Notes: generated by a model not told the origin, from the letters alone. A DNA stretch of 64,000 bases from Arthrobacter sp. NEB 688 (GCF_013201035.1 NZ_CP053707.1:682001-746000), one strand, 5' to 3'. Numbered from the stretch's first letter, positions 23,780 to 32,770 are shown. Translations and numbers: made by a program.

Positions 23780-24739
23780 GTGAGCGACCCCGGCGCACCC
23801 GCCTCGCGCGGCCGCTCGACCGGCAGCGGCGAGGGTCGCGGCGACGGCAGCGCCGTCGGCGTCGACGTCGGCGGCACGCGCATCAAGACCGTTCTCGTGC
23901 AGGGTGGTTCGGTGGTCGCGCGCGACGTGCAGCCGACGCCCACCGATCTGGCCCGTCGCTTCGGCGAGGTCGTGCAGGGATGCGTCCAGCGCCTGCTCGC
24001 CGGGGCCGCGAACGAGGGGTCGCCGACCCCCGCACCGTCACGGGTCGGGGTCGTCGTGCCCGGCCTCGTCGACGAGCGCGCGGGCATCGGGGAGTGGTCG
24101 GCCAACCTCGGGTGGCGCGACCTCGACCTCCTCGGCGCCGTCCGCGGGCGCGTGCCCGGTCGCCTCGCCGTCGGGCACGACGTGCGGGCCGGCCTGCTCG
24201 GCGAGCACCTGCTGGGGGCCGCCCGGGGGGCCGACGACGTGCTGTTCGTCCCCCTCGGCACCGGCATCGCGGTCGCCCTCATGACGGCCGGACGCGTCGT
24301 CCGTGGCTCCTCCTGGTCGGGCGAGATCGGGCACGTCGTCGTCGACCCCGCCGGGCCGCGCTGCGGCTGCGGACGGGCCGGGTGCCTCGAGGCCCTCACC
24401 GGCGCCGGGGCCGTCGGTCGCCGCTGGCGCGAGGCCGGCCGGGACGGGGACGCGCGCACGGTCGCCGAGGCCGTCGTCGCCGGAGACCCTGTCGCACAAC
24501 GCATCTGGAACGACGCCGTGGACGTCCTCGCCGGGGCGCTCGCACCCGTCGTCGCATCGGCCGGCACCCGCCGCGTCGTCGTCGGCGGCGGCATGGCCCA
24601 GGCCGGTCCGGTCCTCCTCGACCCGCTCCGGACCGCCCTGCGCACACGCGGCCCGGACGACGCCCTCGAGGTCGTCGGCGCCGAGCTCGGGGACTGGGCC
24701 GGGGCCATCGGCGCGGCGCACCTCCACGACGCCGGTTGA
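23780..24739 (+). CDS. ROK family sugar kinase
   Basis: 319 residues. The ATP loop VGVDVGGTRIKTVLVQ follows a 25-residue Gly/Ser-rich leader; SGEIGHVVVDP has the catalytic and zinc-site histidine, and CGCGRAGCLEALTG is the ROK zinc signature CxCGxxGCxE. VVVGGGMAQAG marks the second phosphate site. No DNA-binding domain is present, so it is a kinase, not a ROK repressor; glucose, N-acetylglucosamine or N-acetylmannosamine are possible substrates. GTG at 23780 follows GAGGAGG. It is divergent from deoR with TATGCT at about 23728 as a possible -10. Confidence 0.9.
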   Translation: MSDPGAPASRGRSTGSGEGRGDGSAVGVDVGGTRIKTVLVQGGSVVARDVQPTPTDLARRFGEVVQGCVQRLLAGAANEGSPTPAPSRVGVVVPGLVDERAGIGEWSANLGWRDLDLLGAVRGRVPGRLAVGHDVRAGLLGEHLLGAARGADDVLFVPLGTGIAVALMTAGRVVRGSSWSGEIGHVVVDPAGPRCGCGRAGCLEALTGAGAVGRRWREAGRDGDARTVAEAVVAGDPVAQRIWNDAVDVLAGALAPVVASAGTRRVVVGGGMAQAGPVLLDPLRTALRTRGPDDALEVVGAELGDWAGAIGAAHLHDAG

Positions 24740-24796
24740 GCCGGACCGGGACCCCCCGAAGGACCCCGGTGGTCGGGGCACGCACCCACCGGGCGG

Positions 24797-24982
24797 TAGA
24801 CTGATGACCAGCGGCCCGCCCAGTTCTGCCTCGGGCCCCTCGTTCTCTCCGATGTCGATGCCTGCGTGACGGACCCGGTCCACTTCACCTGCGCCGCGGC
24901 CCCAGAGCCCCGCCCGGCAGAACATCCAGCCCCGTCGCTGCCGCCCGCGGACCTGCGACGCCCACACCCGGGAGACCCCTTC
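24797..24982 (+). promoter_or_regulatory. Promoter and long 5' leader of the DEAD-box helicase gene
   Basis: TAGACT (24797-24802) is a good actinobacterial -10. From it to the preferred GTG start is about 170 bases. The leader has GTTCTGCC (24823-24830) and GGCAGAAC (24917-24924), able to pair and bring the two ends together. An alternative GTG at 24866 would make part of this coding. Confidence 0.45.
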
Positions 24983-26521
24983 GTGTCCACCTCCTCCTTC
25001 GGCGCGCTCGGCGTGCCGACCCCCCTCGTCGACGTGCTCGCCTCCGGCGGGATCACGACCCCGACCCCCATCCAGGCCTCCACGCTGCCCGACTCGCTCG
25101 CCGGCCGGGACGTCCTCGGCCGTGGCCGCACCGGCTCCGGCAAGACGGTCGCCTTCCTCCTGCCCCTGCTGACCCGCCTCTCGCAGAGCGGGACCCGTCG
25201 GCAGTCCAAGCGTCCCCGCGCGCTGATCCTCGCCCCGACGCGTGAGCTCGCGACCCAGATCGAGGACGCGATGACGCCGCTGGCGAGCGTCCTCGGCCTC
25301 ACCTCGCGCACCGTCTTCGGCGGGGTCGGCCAGAACCCGCAGGTGACCGCGCTGCGCAAGGGCGTCGACGTCGTCGTCGCCTGCCCGGGCCGCCTCGAGG
25401 ACCTCATGGGCCAGGGCCACGTGTCCCTCGACGCCGTGGAGGTGACCGTCATCGACGAGGCCGACCACATGGCCGACCTCGGCTTCCTCCCGCAGGTCCG
25501 GCGCCTCCTCGACGCCACCCCGTCGCGCGGCCAGCGGATGCTGTTCTCCGCCACCCTCGACGCCGGCATCGGCGTCATCGCCCGGCGCTACCTGCACCAG
25601 CCCGTCACGCACGAGGCCGACTCGGCCCAGTCGCCGGTCGCGAAGATGGACCACCACGTCCTGCACGTCGACGCGAACGACCACCTGCCCGTGCTCGTCG
25701 ACCTCACCGCCGCCCCCGGCCGCACCGTCGTCTTCACCCGCACCAAGCACCGCGCGAAGAAGCTCGCGAAGCAGCTCAACGCGGCCGGTGTCGCGGCGGT
25801 CGAGCTGCACGGCAACCTCAGCCAGGGCGCGCGCACCCGGACGATGGAGGCCTTCCACGCCGGCACCGCCAAGACCCTCGTCGCCACCGACATCGCGGCG
25901 CGCGGCATCCACGTCGACGAGGTCGCCCTCGTCATCCACGCCGACCCGCCGGTCGAGCACAAGGCGTACCTGCACCGCTCCGGCCGCACGGCGCGCGCCG
26001 GCGCCTCCGGCACGGTCGTCACGCTGATGACCGACGACCAGGTGCGCGACGTCCGCGACCTCACCCGCAAGGCCGGCGTCAAGCCGACGACGACCCGGGT
26101 CGACGCCAAGCACCCGATGCTCGGCCGGCTCGCGCCGGGTGAGCGCTCGTTCGTCGAGGGCGGGATCGTCCTCGCCCCCGCGTCCGACGGTGGGCGTGGC
26201 GGCTCCGGCCGGGGTGGCTCCGGGCAGGGCTCGCGCTCCGCTCGTCCGGCCCGCGGCCAGCGCACCGGTTCCTCGTCCGCCCGTGGTGGCCAGGGCGGCG
26301 GCTCCGGCCGCGGCCAGGCCTCCGGCGCGGGCCGGGGTGGCTCCACCGCAGGCTCCGGTCGTGGCACCCAGGGCCAGGCGCGCACCGGCGGGCAGGCCTC
26401 CGGCCGCCCGGCCCGGTCGGGTCCCCGCCGCGCGTCCTCGAGTGGCGGGGCGGCCGGTGGCCGTCCCGGTGGCTCGGCGGCGTCGTTCTCGCAGAGCGCC
26501 CGCCCGCGCCGCGGCGCCTGA
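24983..26521 (+). CDS. DEAD-box RNA helicase with Gly/Arg-rich tail
   Basis: 512 residues from GTG 24983, which has GGAGA eight bases before it; an upstream GTG at 24866 would add 39 non-conserved residues. Motifs in order: TPTPIQ (Q), GRGRTGSGKT (I), APTREL (Ia), VIDEADHM (II, DEAD), SATLD (III), and HRSGRTARAG (VI). The last about 120 residues are repeats of Gly, Ser, Arg and Gln, an RGG-type RNA-binding tail seen in RhlE/DeaD-like helicases. It likely acts in RNA remodelling or cold growth. Confidence 0.92.
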   Translation: MSTSSFGALGVPTPLVDVLASGGITTPTPIQASTLPDSLAGRDVLGRGRTGSGKTVAFLLPLLTRLSQSGTRRQSKRPRALILAPTRELATQIEDAMTPLASVLGLTSRTVFGGVGQNPQVTALRKGVDVVVACPGRLEDLMGQGHVSLDAVEVTVIDEADHMADLGFLPQVRRLLDATPSRGQRMLFSATLDAGIGVIARRYLHQPVTHEADSAQSPVAKMDHHVLHVDANDHLPVLVDLTAAPGRTVVFTRTKHRAKKLAKQLNAAGVAAVELHGNLSQGARTRTMEAFHAGTAKTLVATDIAARGIHVDEVALVIHADPPVEHKAYLHRSGRTARAGASGTVVTLMTDDQVRDVRDLTRKAGVKPTTTRVDAKHPMLGRLAPGERSFVEGGIVLAPASDGGRGGSGRGGSGQGSRSARPARGQRTGSSSARGGQGGGSGRGQASGAGRGGSTAGSGRGTQGQARTGGQASGRPARSGPRRASSSGGAAGGRPGGSAASFSQSARPRRGA

Positions 26522-26536
26522 GCGACCGCACCCCTC

Positions 26537-26587
26537 ACGACCGGACCCCCGGGCCGCCACCTGCGTGGCGACCCGGGGGTCCGTCGT
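26537..26587. terminator. Strong bidirectional terminator hairpin
   Basis: GGACCCCCGGG pairs perfectly with CCCGGGGGTCC, extended by ACGAC/GTCGT outside and CGCCA/TGGCG inside. It lies between the converging helicase and nuclease genes. Confidence 0.8.
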
Positions 26588-26618
26588 GCGGACCGGGCCG
26601 GTCAGGCCCCGTCCTCGC

Positions 26619-29600
26619 TCAGCGCAGGCGCAGCGTCGAGGACTCGGTCTGACCGGTCGCCGGCACGGTCACGCTCAGCGTGTACGTGCCCTTGGCCAGG
26701 CCCTTGGTGCGCACCGTGTCGAGCCACAGCGGCCCGACGGCCCGCATCGTCGAGCTGGAGGCCGTGCTGCCGTCGGCGCCGGTCAGCGTGACGACCGGGG
26801 CGGCGATGCCCCGGGCCGGCAGCCCGGTGCAGTCGCGGACGGCCGCGATGACCGGGACGGTGACCCCGCGGGGCAGGGTCAGCGTGCCCTGGGGCAGGAC
26901 GTCGAGCCGGTAGTCGACGACGACGTCGGCGCTCGTGCGCACCACCGTGCCGGCGGCGTCGGTGACGGTGACCGTCGCCGTGTGCTTCCCGGCCGTGCGG
27001 TAGGTGTGACCGAACGTCACGTCGCCCGAGGCGTTCTCGCGGGTCGAGCTCGTCCCGTCACCCCAGTCGACGGTGACCGTCGTGGCCTCGTCGGCGTTGG
27101 CCACCGAGACGGTGAGCGAGGCGTTGTCGCGGCCGCACTGCACCGAGGCGTCGGCGAAGGCCGCCGTCGCCGCGAGCGGACCCCGCGGGCTGAGGCCCAC
27201 GATGACCGGGTCGTGGTCGGAGACGCGGTACTGGTCGGGCGCGTAGAGCGACGCGACCTGGGCGGGGGTCTTGAAGTTGGTGTTGTAGTCCAGCACCGAC
27301 GGCTCGTCGCTGTTGATGTGGTAGTCCGCCACCCCGGTGACCTGGGAGACGAGCGAGGCCGACCCCATCGCCTGGTCGAGGTAGCCCCACTGCCCGTCGA
27401 AGACGTACGAGTAGGCGTCCTCGCCCTGGAACTTCTCGACGAGGTTGGTGAAGCCGCCCTCCTCGAGGGTGCGGATGGGCGTCTCCTTGGCGTACGAGTT
27501 GTAGTCGCCGACGAGGAGGACGTCGGTGTCACCGGTCCCGGTCGGGTCCGTGCCGAGCCACTCCAGGAGCGTCTTCACCGCGTTGGTGCGGACGACGGCG
27601 CAGTTGCCCTGCCCGTCACCGGTGTCCGGGGCCGAGCAGGCCGAGCCCTTGGACTTGAGGTGGTTGACGTCGGTGACGAACACGCCGTCGGTCGCGTTGA
27701 CCTTCCACGCCTGGGCGAGGGAGGCGCGGTTGCGCGGGGCGGGGTCGCCACCGGTGACGAAGGCGGCCGAGTTGAGCGCCGCCGTCGTGCCGACGGGCGT
27801 CACGACGCCCGGCTTGTAGATCGTGCCGACCTTGATGGCGTCGTCGCCCATGGCGTCGGTCTGCCCGGTGCGGGCGTCGACGTCGAGGTAGGCGAAGGTG
27901 CCGGGGGCGGTCGCCGCGTTGAGCCGGTCGACGAGGTAGGCGATCGCGCTGTCCGGGCCGTAGCCGTCGTTCTCGATCTCGTTGACGCCGAAGACGTCCG
28001 CGTCGAGGGTCGTCATCGCCGCGACGGTCTTGGCCGTCTGCCGGTCGAGCTCGGCCTGGTTCTCGGCGCCGCGGCAGTCGAGCGTGGCGCCCGTGACGCC
28101 ACCGGTGCACCCGGTGAAGGTGTTGAAGTAGTTGAGCAGGTTCATCCCGACGACCTGGACGTCACCCCCGACGTTCGGGGCGGCGGTCGGACGCGGGTTG
28201 GCGGCCGCGAACTCGATGCCCGCGCCGTCGGCCGTCACCGGCCGCAGGCGGTAGGCGTTCGGGCTGGCCGAGTTCCCACCCCACGTGTAGGTGAGGACCC
28301 CGGTGGCGCGGGTGACGGTGTCGCCGCCGCGCAGGGTGTTCTCGGCGCTCAGCGGGCGACCGCCACGGCCCCACACGATCGGGTCCGGGTTCTGGGCCTG
28401 GGTCGTGTCGTCGATGAGGAGGCGGTTGAGGTCGTTCTTCGCCTGGAGGGCGTTGGCCTCGGGGCCGGGGGCGACGACGTTGGTCGGCTGCTGGAGGCGG
28501 CCGCCCGAGGAGACGGTGACCTGGCCGAAGCGGCCGAGCTGGAAGAGCTCGGTGACGGTCAGCTCCTGCGGGAAGGTGACGAGCATGCCCTCGTGGCGCT
28601 CGAGGTCGTCGGCGCTCGTCAGGGGCAGGGCGACCTCGGTCGGGGCGACCGAGCCGGTGCCGCAGACCTCGACGTTGCTCGCGGAGACCTGGGTCTGGCC
28701 CTGGTTCTCGCCCGCGGTGCCGGTGACGTGGACGACGTCACCGACGGAGGCGTTGTCGGCGTTGCCGGTGAACACGAACACGGCGTCGGAGGTGGCGGGG
28801 TCGCCGTCACCCTCGAGGTCCTGGACGTAGAAGCCGCGCAGGGTCGGGGAGGGGCCCTGGTAGTCGGCGACGACGACGCCCTCGGTGGAGACCGGGCCGG
28901 TGACGGCGGCCGTGGCGCCGCTGCCCTGGATGGCGTAGGCCGGCGTGAAGTCGGTGTCGCAGGAGCTCGCGACGGTGAAGCGGCGCGTGACGTCGGCGGT
29001 CATCGTGTCCGGCGGGTCGACCTGGTCGAGGTCGGTGACGCCGGCGGCGGCCACGGTGAGGGTGCAGGACTCGCCGTCCGCCAGCGGCGAGGCGGGCGTC
29101 ATCGAGTAGTCGGTGGGGCCGCCGGAGACGGTGAGGGCGACGTCGCCGGAGGTGGAGCACGCGAGGGTCGCGGCGTCGGCGGCGAGCGCGACCGGCTCGG
29201 AGAAGGTGACGCCGAGGCGCTGGCGCGGGGTGACGGTGCCGCCGTCGGCCGGCGTCGTGGACAGGACCGAGGGGGCCTCGTCCTGGGTCGGGTCGCCGCC
29301 GCAGCCGGTCACCGCGTGGGTGCCGAGGCCGTCGAAGGTGTCGCGCGCGAAGCCGTCCCACTGCGCGGCGGGGTCGAAGGCGTCGCTGCCGTCGATGTCG
29401 CCGGCGCAGACGGTGGCCATCCGGCGCAGCGTGTGGTCGAAGGTCGTCGTGTCCCCGGAGCCCCATCCGGCGTTGCCGGGGTCGGTGCCGACCTGCCCGA
29501 TGACGTCGAGGACGGCGTCGCCCTTGCGCAGGACGACGGCGTCGTTGCCGTTCCAGTTCGCGCTGCCCGACAGCTGGTCGGCGAGGGGCTTGAGCGTGGC

Positions 29601-29918
29601 GTTGGCCGAGGTGTTCGCGAGGACGAACACGTCGCCCGCGGCGACCGTGCCGGCGAGCGCGATGGGGGCGCTGCCGGTCGACGAGCCGTTGGCGAACACC
29701 TGGACCGAGTACTGGCCGGCGGTGAGGTCGACGGGGGCGCTGGTGCCGTTGAAGACCTCCACCGCCTTGTTGTTGCTCGATCCCTCGACGTACTCCGAGA
29801 AGAAGAGGTCAGCTGTGGCAGCCGACGCCGTGGGGGGCGTCAGGGCGACCGGGGCGGCGAGCGCGAGGGCGCCCGTGGCGACCCCCGTCAGCAGCCGCCA
29901 CAGGGGCGTCCGGGTCAT
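26619..29918 (-). CDS. Large secreted ExeM/NucH-type nuclease
   Basis: 1099 residues. A signal peptide (about 1-33, ending TASA) is followed by a lamin-tail domain (LFFSEYVEGSSNNKAVEVFN), a Big-like domain (about 195-300), an OB-fold of the YhcR type (about 310-460), and an endonuclease/exonuclease/phosphatase domain (about 555-890: NEIENDGYG, VNHLKSKGSAC, VLLVGDYNSY, YRVSDHDPV). A PKD-like domain (VTVDWGDGTSSTRE, about 930-990) and a beta-rich tail end the chain. Family members are extracellular DNases for nutrient use or biofilm DNA. A perfect AGGAGG precedes the ATG. Confidence 0.92.
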   Translation of the reverse strand: MTRTPLWRLLTGVATGALALAAPVALTPPTASAATADLFFSEYVEGSSNNKAVEVFNGTSAPVDLTAGQYSVQVFANGSSTGSAPIALAGTVAAGDVFVLANTSANATLKPLADQLSGSANWNGNDAVVLRKGDAVLDVIGQVGTDPGNAGWGSGDTTTFDHTLRRMATVCAGDIDGSDAFDPAAQWDGFARDTFDGLGTHAVTGCGGDPTQDEAPSVLSTTPADGGTVTPRQRLGVTFSEPVALAADAATLACSTSGDVALTVSGGPTDYSMTPASPLADGESCTLTVAAAGVTDLDQVDPPDTMTADVTRRFTVASSCDTDFTPAYAIQGSGATAAVTGPVSTEGVVVADYQGPSPTLRGFYVQDLEGDGDPATSDAVFVFTGNADNASVGDVVHVTGTAGENQGQTQVSASNVEVCGTGSVAPTEVALPLTSADDLERHEGMLVTFPQELTVTELFQLGRFGQVTVSSGGRLQQPTNVVAPGPEANALQAKNDLNRLLIDDTTQAQNPDPIVWGRGGRPLSAENTLRGGDTVTRATGVLTYTWGGNSASPNAYRLRPVTADGAGIEFAAANPRPTAAPNVGGDVQVVGMNLLNYFNTFTGCTGGVTGATLDCRGAENQAELDRQTAKTVAAMTTLDADVFGVNEIENDGYGPDSAIAYLVDRLNAATAPGTFAYLDVDARTGQTDAMGDDAIKVGTIYKPGVVTPVGTTAALNSAAFVTGGDPAPRNRASLAQAWKVNATDGVFVTDVNHLKSKGSACSAPDTGDGQGNCAVVRTNAVKTLLEWLGTDPTGTGDTDVLLVGDYNSYAKETPIRTLEEGGFTNLVEKFQGEDAYSYVFDGQWGYLDQAMGSASLVSQVTGVADYHINSDEPSVLDYNTNFKTPAQVASLYAPDQYRVSDHDPVIVGLSPRGPLAATAAFADASVQCGRDNASLTVSVANADEATTVTVDWGDGTSSTRENASGDVTFGHTYRTAGKHTATVTVTDAAGTVVRTSADVVVDYRLDVLPQGTLTLPRGVTVPVIAAVRDCTGLPARGIAAPVVTLTGADGSTASSSTMRAVGPLWLDTVRTKGLAKGTYTLSVTVPATGQTESSTLRLR

Positions 29919-30151
29919 GCATCCTCCTGGGTCAGGACGGGAGGGGGGCGGCCTGTCAACGGCCCCTCGGCCCCCGTCGCGCGGCGAACCTAACACCGGG
30001 GTCCGACCTCGGCCACCGGAGCGCGGGGCCGATCCGTGAACGGTCGGCGAACGCCGTGCGACGCGCCGCGCGCGCATCGAGCGGGTGACTGGCGCGGCCT
30101 CTCGCACACCGTCTGTCGAAGGTGCGAAGCAGCAGGTCAGCCCCGGTCCGC

Positions 30152-30188
30152 CTGTCGGTGGAGGTGACTACGGTCGGGAGACCGACAG
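30152..30188 (+). promoter_or_regulatory. Inverted repeat around a possible -10 box
   Basis: CTGTCGGT (30152-30159) and ACCGACAG (30181-30188) flank TACGGT (30169-30174), the best -10 candidate for the two small genes that follow. The arrangement suggests a repressor site. The rest of the 301-base divergent gap 29919-30219 shows no gene. Confidence 0.4.
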
Positions 30189-30219
30189 CACTGACGGCAC
30201 ACGAGCGGACGGGACCGAC

Positions 30220-30426
30220 ATGGCCTACAGCACCGGCGACAAGGTGTCCTGGGGGACCTCCCAGGGCACGACCCACGGGAAGGTCAAGGAGAAGAAGACC
30301 TCCGACTTCCAGCACGACGGGCAGAAGTTCAAGCCGACCGACGACGACCCGTACTACATCGTCGAGTCCGACAAGACCGGCGCCACCGCGGCGCACAAGG
30401 AGTCGGCCCTGAAGAAGCACTCGTGA
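30220..30426 (+). CDS. DUF2945 (HVA1/tudor-like) small protein
   Basis: 68 residues. YSTGDKVSWGTSQGTTHGKVKEKKTSDF and DDPYYIVESDKTGATAAHKESALKK match the HVA1-type DUF2945 domain, a small SH3/tudor-like fold found in bacteria and fungi with no assigned biochemical role. It is hydrophilic with no signal. Its stop overlaps the GTG of the next gene (GTGA), so both are made from one message. Confidence 0.88.
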   Translation: MAYSTGDKVSWGTSQGTTHGKVKEKKTSDFQHDGQKFKPTDDDPYYIVESDKTGATAAHKESALKKHS

Positions 30427-30737
30427 GCCCGGTCCCCCCGCGGGACGTCCAGCGGGCCGCCGCTCGTGCGGTCCGGTGGATCGAGGACGGCAAGGCCGGG
30501 AAGGGCTTCACCGACACCGGCCGCAAGCGCGCCCACCAGCTCGCCGACGGCGAGGACGTGAGCGCCGACGTCCTGAAGCGGATGCGCGACTACTTCTCGC
30601 GCCACGGCGTCGACAAGGACGCGAAGGGCTTCCGGCGCGGTTCGGAGGGCTACCCCAGCCCCGGCCGGGTCGCCTGGGACGCCTGGGGCGGAGACGCCGG
30701 CGAGCGCTGGGCCAACCGGAAGAGCAACGGCGGCTGA
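30423..30737 (+). CDS. Small protein resembling a module of phage-encoded proteins
   Basis: 104 residues, basic N-terminal half (VQRAAARAVRWIEDGKAGKGFTDTG...ARQLA type helix pair), then DVLKRMRDYFSRHGVDKDAKGF and the striking segment GYPSPGRVAWDAWGGDAGERWANRK. The same AHxLxxG, MxxFFxRHxxDKxG and PSxGRIAWxxWGGDxGxxWA pattern occurs within head-protease or capsid-associated phage proteins and as free-standing actinobacterial proteins; this is from memory of the family, not a search. No other phage gene is near. It is coupled to the DUF2945 gene. Confidence 0.7.
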   Translation: MSPVPPRDVQRAAARAVRWIEDGKAGKGFTDTGRKRAHQLADGEDVSADVLKRMRDYFSRHGVDKDAKGFRRGSEGYPSPGRVAWDAWGGDAGERWANRKSNGG

Positions 30738-30752
30738 CCCGTCGCCGACTTC

Positions 30753-30811
30753 CTGCCCATCCGCCACCTCCCGGGGCCCGACCCGGACCTCCTGAGGTGG
30801 TGGATGGGCAG
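30753..30811. repeat. Inverted repeat, family shared with 19528-19586
   Basis: CTGCCCATCCGCCACCTC (30753-30770) pairs with GAGGTGGTGGATGGGCAG (30794-30811) at 17 of 18 positions. It follows the small-protein operon by 15 bases and may be its terminator, but the sequence match with the element at 19528 shows it is part of a dispersed family. Confidence 0.7.
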
Positions 30812-30963
30812 TCAGTCGCCCTGTGCGCGACCGGGGGCCACGCCATCCAGGGGGGCGATCGGTGTCGCGTCGGCGTCGGCTTGCCCTCGCGTGAGCGGTT
30901 CTGATCGAATGGGCGGGCGTTCGCGCACATCCGCTCGTCCGCCGCCCGGCCGAAGGGACCCGC

Positions 30964-31842
30964 ATGCCCACCACGCACGTCGCCACCGAGATCGCCTCCC
31001 AGCCCGACTGCTGGCTCGAGGCCGCGACGCTGGCCGGCACCGTCGCCCACCGGCTCCCCCGCGAGGGCGAGCGCGTCGCGGTCGTCGGCTGCGGCACGAG
31101 CTGGTTCGTCGCGATGGCCTACGCGGCGCTGCGCGAGCAGGGCGGCCACGGCGAGACCGACGCCTTCGCGGGCAGCGAGTTCCCCACCGGGCGCCGCTAC
31201 GACCGCGTCCTGGCCATCTCGCGCTCCGGCACGACGACCGAGGTGGTCGACCTGCTCACCGCCCTCGAGGGCACCCCGGCCACCCTGGTCACCGCCGTCG
31301 AGGACTCCCCGGCGGCCGCGGCCGCCGACCAGGTCGTCGGGATGGCCTTCGCCGACGAGGAGTCGGTCGTCCAGACCCGGTTCGCGACGAGCGCCCTCGC
31401 GCTGCTGCGCGCGCACCTCGGCGAGGACCTCGCGCCTGCCGTCGAGCACTGCCGGGCGGCCCTCGACCTCGACGTCGACGACCTGCTCGACGTCGACCAG
31501 TGCACCTTCCTCGGCCGCGGCTGGACCGTCGGCCTCGCCTCCGAGGCCGCCCTGAAGACCCGCGAGGCCGCGCAGTTCTGGGCCGAGGCCTACCCGGCGA
31601 TGGACTACCGCCACGGCCCGGTCTCCATCGCGCAGCCCGGGCGCCTCGTCTGGGCGTTCGGTGACGTACCGACGGGCCTGGCCGACGAGGTCGCCTCCAC
31701 CGGAGCCCGGTTCGTGCACCACGACCTCGACCCGATGGCCGCGCTCGTCGTGGCCCAGCGGTTCGCGGTCGCCCTCGCCGAGCGGCGCGGGCTCGACCCC
31801 GACCATCCTCGCTCGCTGACCCGCTCGGTCGTCCTCGGATGA
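30964..31842 (+). CDS. SIS domain sugar-phosphate isomerase/deaminase-like protein
   Basis: 292 residues with two SIS domains: VVGCGTSWFVAMAYAALRE and AISRSGTTTEVVDLL in the first, FLGRGWTVGLASEAALKTREAA and EAYPAMDYRHGPVSIAQPG in the second. This is the layout of the GlmS C-terminal half and of AgaS/FrlB-type ketosamine-phosphate deaminases. Its stop overlaps the aldolase start (ATGA), which points to an amino-sugar or tagatose-type pathway: deaminate/isomerise, then cleave by aldolase. The exact substrate is inferred only. Confidence 0.85.
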   Translation: MPTTHVATEIASQPDCWLEAATLAGTVAHRLPREGERVAVVGCGTSWFVAMAYAALREQGGHGETDAFAGSEFPTGRRYDRVLAISRSGTTTEVVDLLTALEGTPATLVTAVEDSPAAAAADQVVGMAFADEESVVQTRFATSALALLRAHLGEDLAPAVEHCRAALDLDVDDLLDVDQCTFLGRGWTVGLASEAALKTREAAQFWAEAYPAMDYRHGPVSIAQPGRLVWAFGDVPTGLADEVASTGARFVHHDLDPMAALVVAQRFAVALAERRGLDPDHPRSLTRSVVLG

Positions 31843-32657
31843 CCGACGCCGTCGCGCACGCCCGCTCCGGCGGGCACGGCATCGGCGCGTTCAACGTCGT
31901 CCTGCTCGAGCACGCCGAGGGCATCGTCCGCGGCGCCGAGGAGGCGGGGCTGCCGGTCGTCCTCCAGGTCAGCCAGAACACCGCGACCTTCCACGGAGCG
32001 CTCGAGCCGGTGACCCTCGCCTCCCTCTCGCTCGCCCGGCACGCGTCCGTCCCCGTCGTCGTGCACCTCGACCACGCCGAGGACGTCGACCTCGTCCACG
32101 AGGCCGTCGCGCTCGGCGTCGACAGCGTGATGTTCGACGGGTCGAGGCTCCCGTGGGCGGACAACGTCGCCACGACGCGCGCCGTCGTCGAGCACTGCCA
32201 CGCCGCCGGCGTGCGGGTCGAGGCCGAGCTCGGCGAGGTCGGCGGCAAGGACGGCGTCCACGCCCCGGGCGTCCGCACCGACCCGGGCGAGGCCGCGGCG
32301 TTCGTCGAGGCCACCGGCGTCGACTCGCTCGCCGTCGCCGTCGGCACCTCGCACGCGATGACGACCCGCGACGCCGCCGTCGACACCGACCTCGTCGCGC
32401 GCATCGCCGCGGCGGTGCCGGTCCCCCTCGTGCTCCACGGCTCGTCGGGCCTCGACGACGCGGGCCTCGCGGCCGTCGTGCGCGCCGGGATGACGAAGGT
32501 CAACATCTCGACCCACCTCAACGCCCTGTTCACCGCCGCCGTCCGCGACGTGCTCGCCACCGACCCCCGCGTCGTCGACCCGCGGACGTACGTCGGCCCT
32601 GGGCGGGAAGCGCTGGCCGCCGAGGTGGCGCGCCTGCTGCGGCTGCTCCACGGCTGA
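31839..32657 (+). CDS. Class II ketose-bisphosphate aldolase (GatY/KbaY/Fba-like)
   Basis: 272 residues. GIGAFNVVLLEHAEGIVRGAEEAGLPVVLQ, HLDHAEDVDLVHEAVALGVDSVMFDGS (zinc histidine), VEAELGEVGGKDG, AVGTSHAM and LVLHGSSGLDD (second zinc His) followed by KVNISTHLN are the complete class II aldolase motifs. Tagatose-1,6- or fructose-1,6-bisphosphate are both possible. Its pairing with the SIS protein favours an amino-sugar (AgaS/KbaY-like) route over core glycolysis. Confidence 0.88.
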   Translation: MTDAVAHARSGGHGIGAFNVVLLEHAEGIVRGAEEAGLPVVLQVSQNTATFHGALEPVTLASLSLARHASVPVVVHLDHAEDVDLVHEAVALGVDSVMFDGSRLPWADNVATTRAVVEHCHAAGVRVEAELGEVGGKDGVHAPGVRTDPGEAAAFVEATGVDSLAVAVGTSHAMTTRDAAVDTDLVARIAAAVPVPLVLHGSSGLDDAGLAAVVRAGMTKVNISTHLNALFTAAVRDVLATDPRVVDPRTYVGPGREALAAEVARLLRLLHG

Positions 32658-32770
32658 GAGCCCGGGTTCGACGGCCGGGAACATCGAGCGCGGCCGCTTC
32701 CTTGGCCCAAGGGTGACGTGGTGCGCGCCCGACCGGTGCGCACCCACCCCGAACCGAAGGAGCTGGTGAC

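Noticed and set aside
26139-29993. Open frame of about 1280 codons on the plus strand
   Set aside because: It is the antisense shadow of the secreted nuclease, whose domains, signal peptide and ribosome site are clear.
30423-30737. Prophage remnant
   Set aside because: One phage-like module without integrase, structural genes or att-like repeats is not enough.
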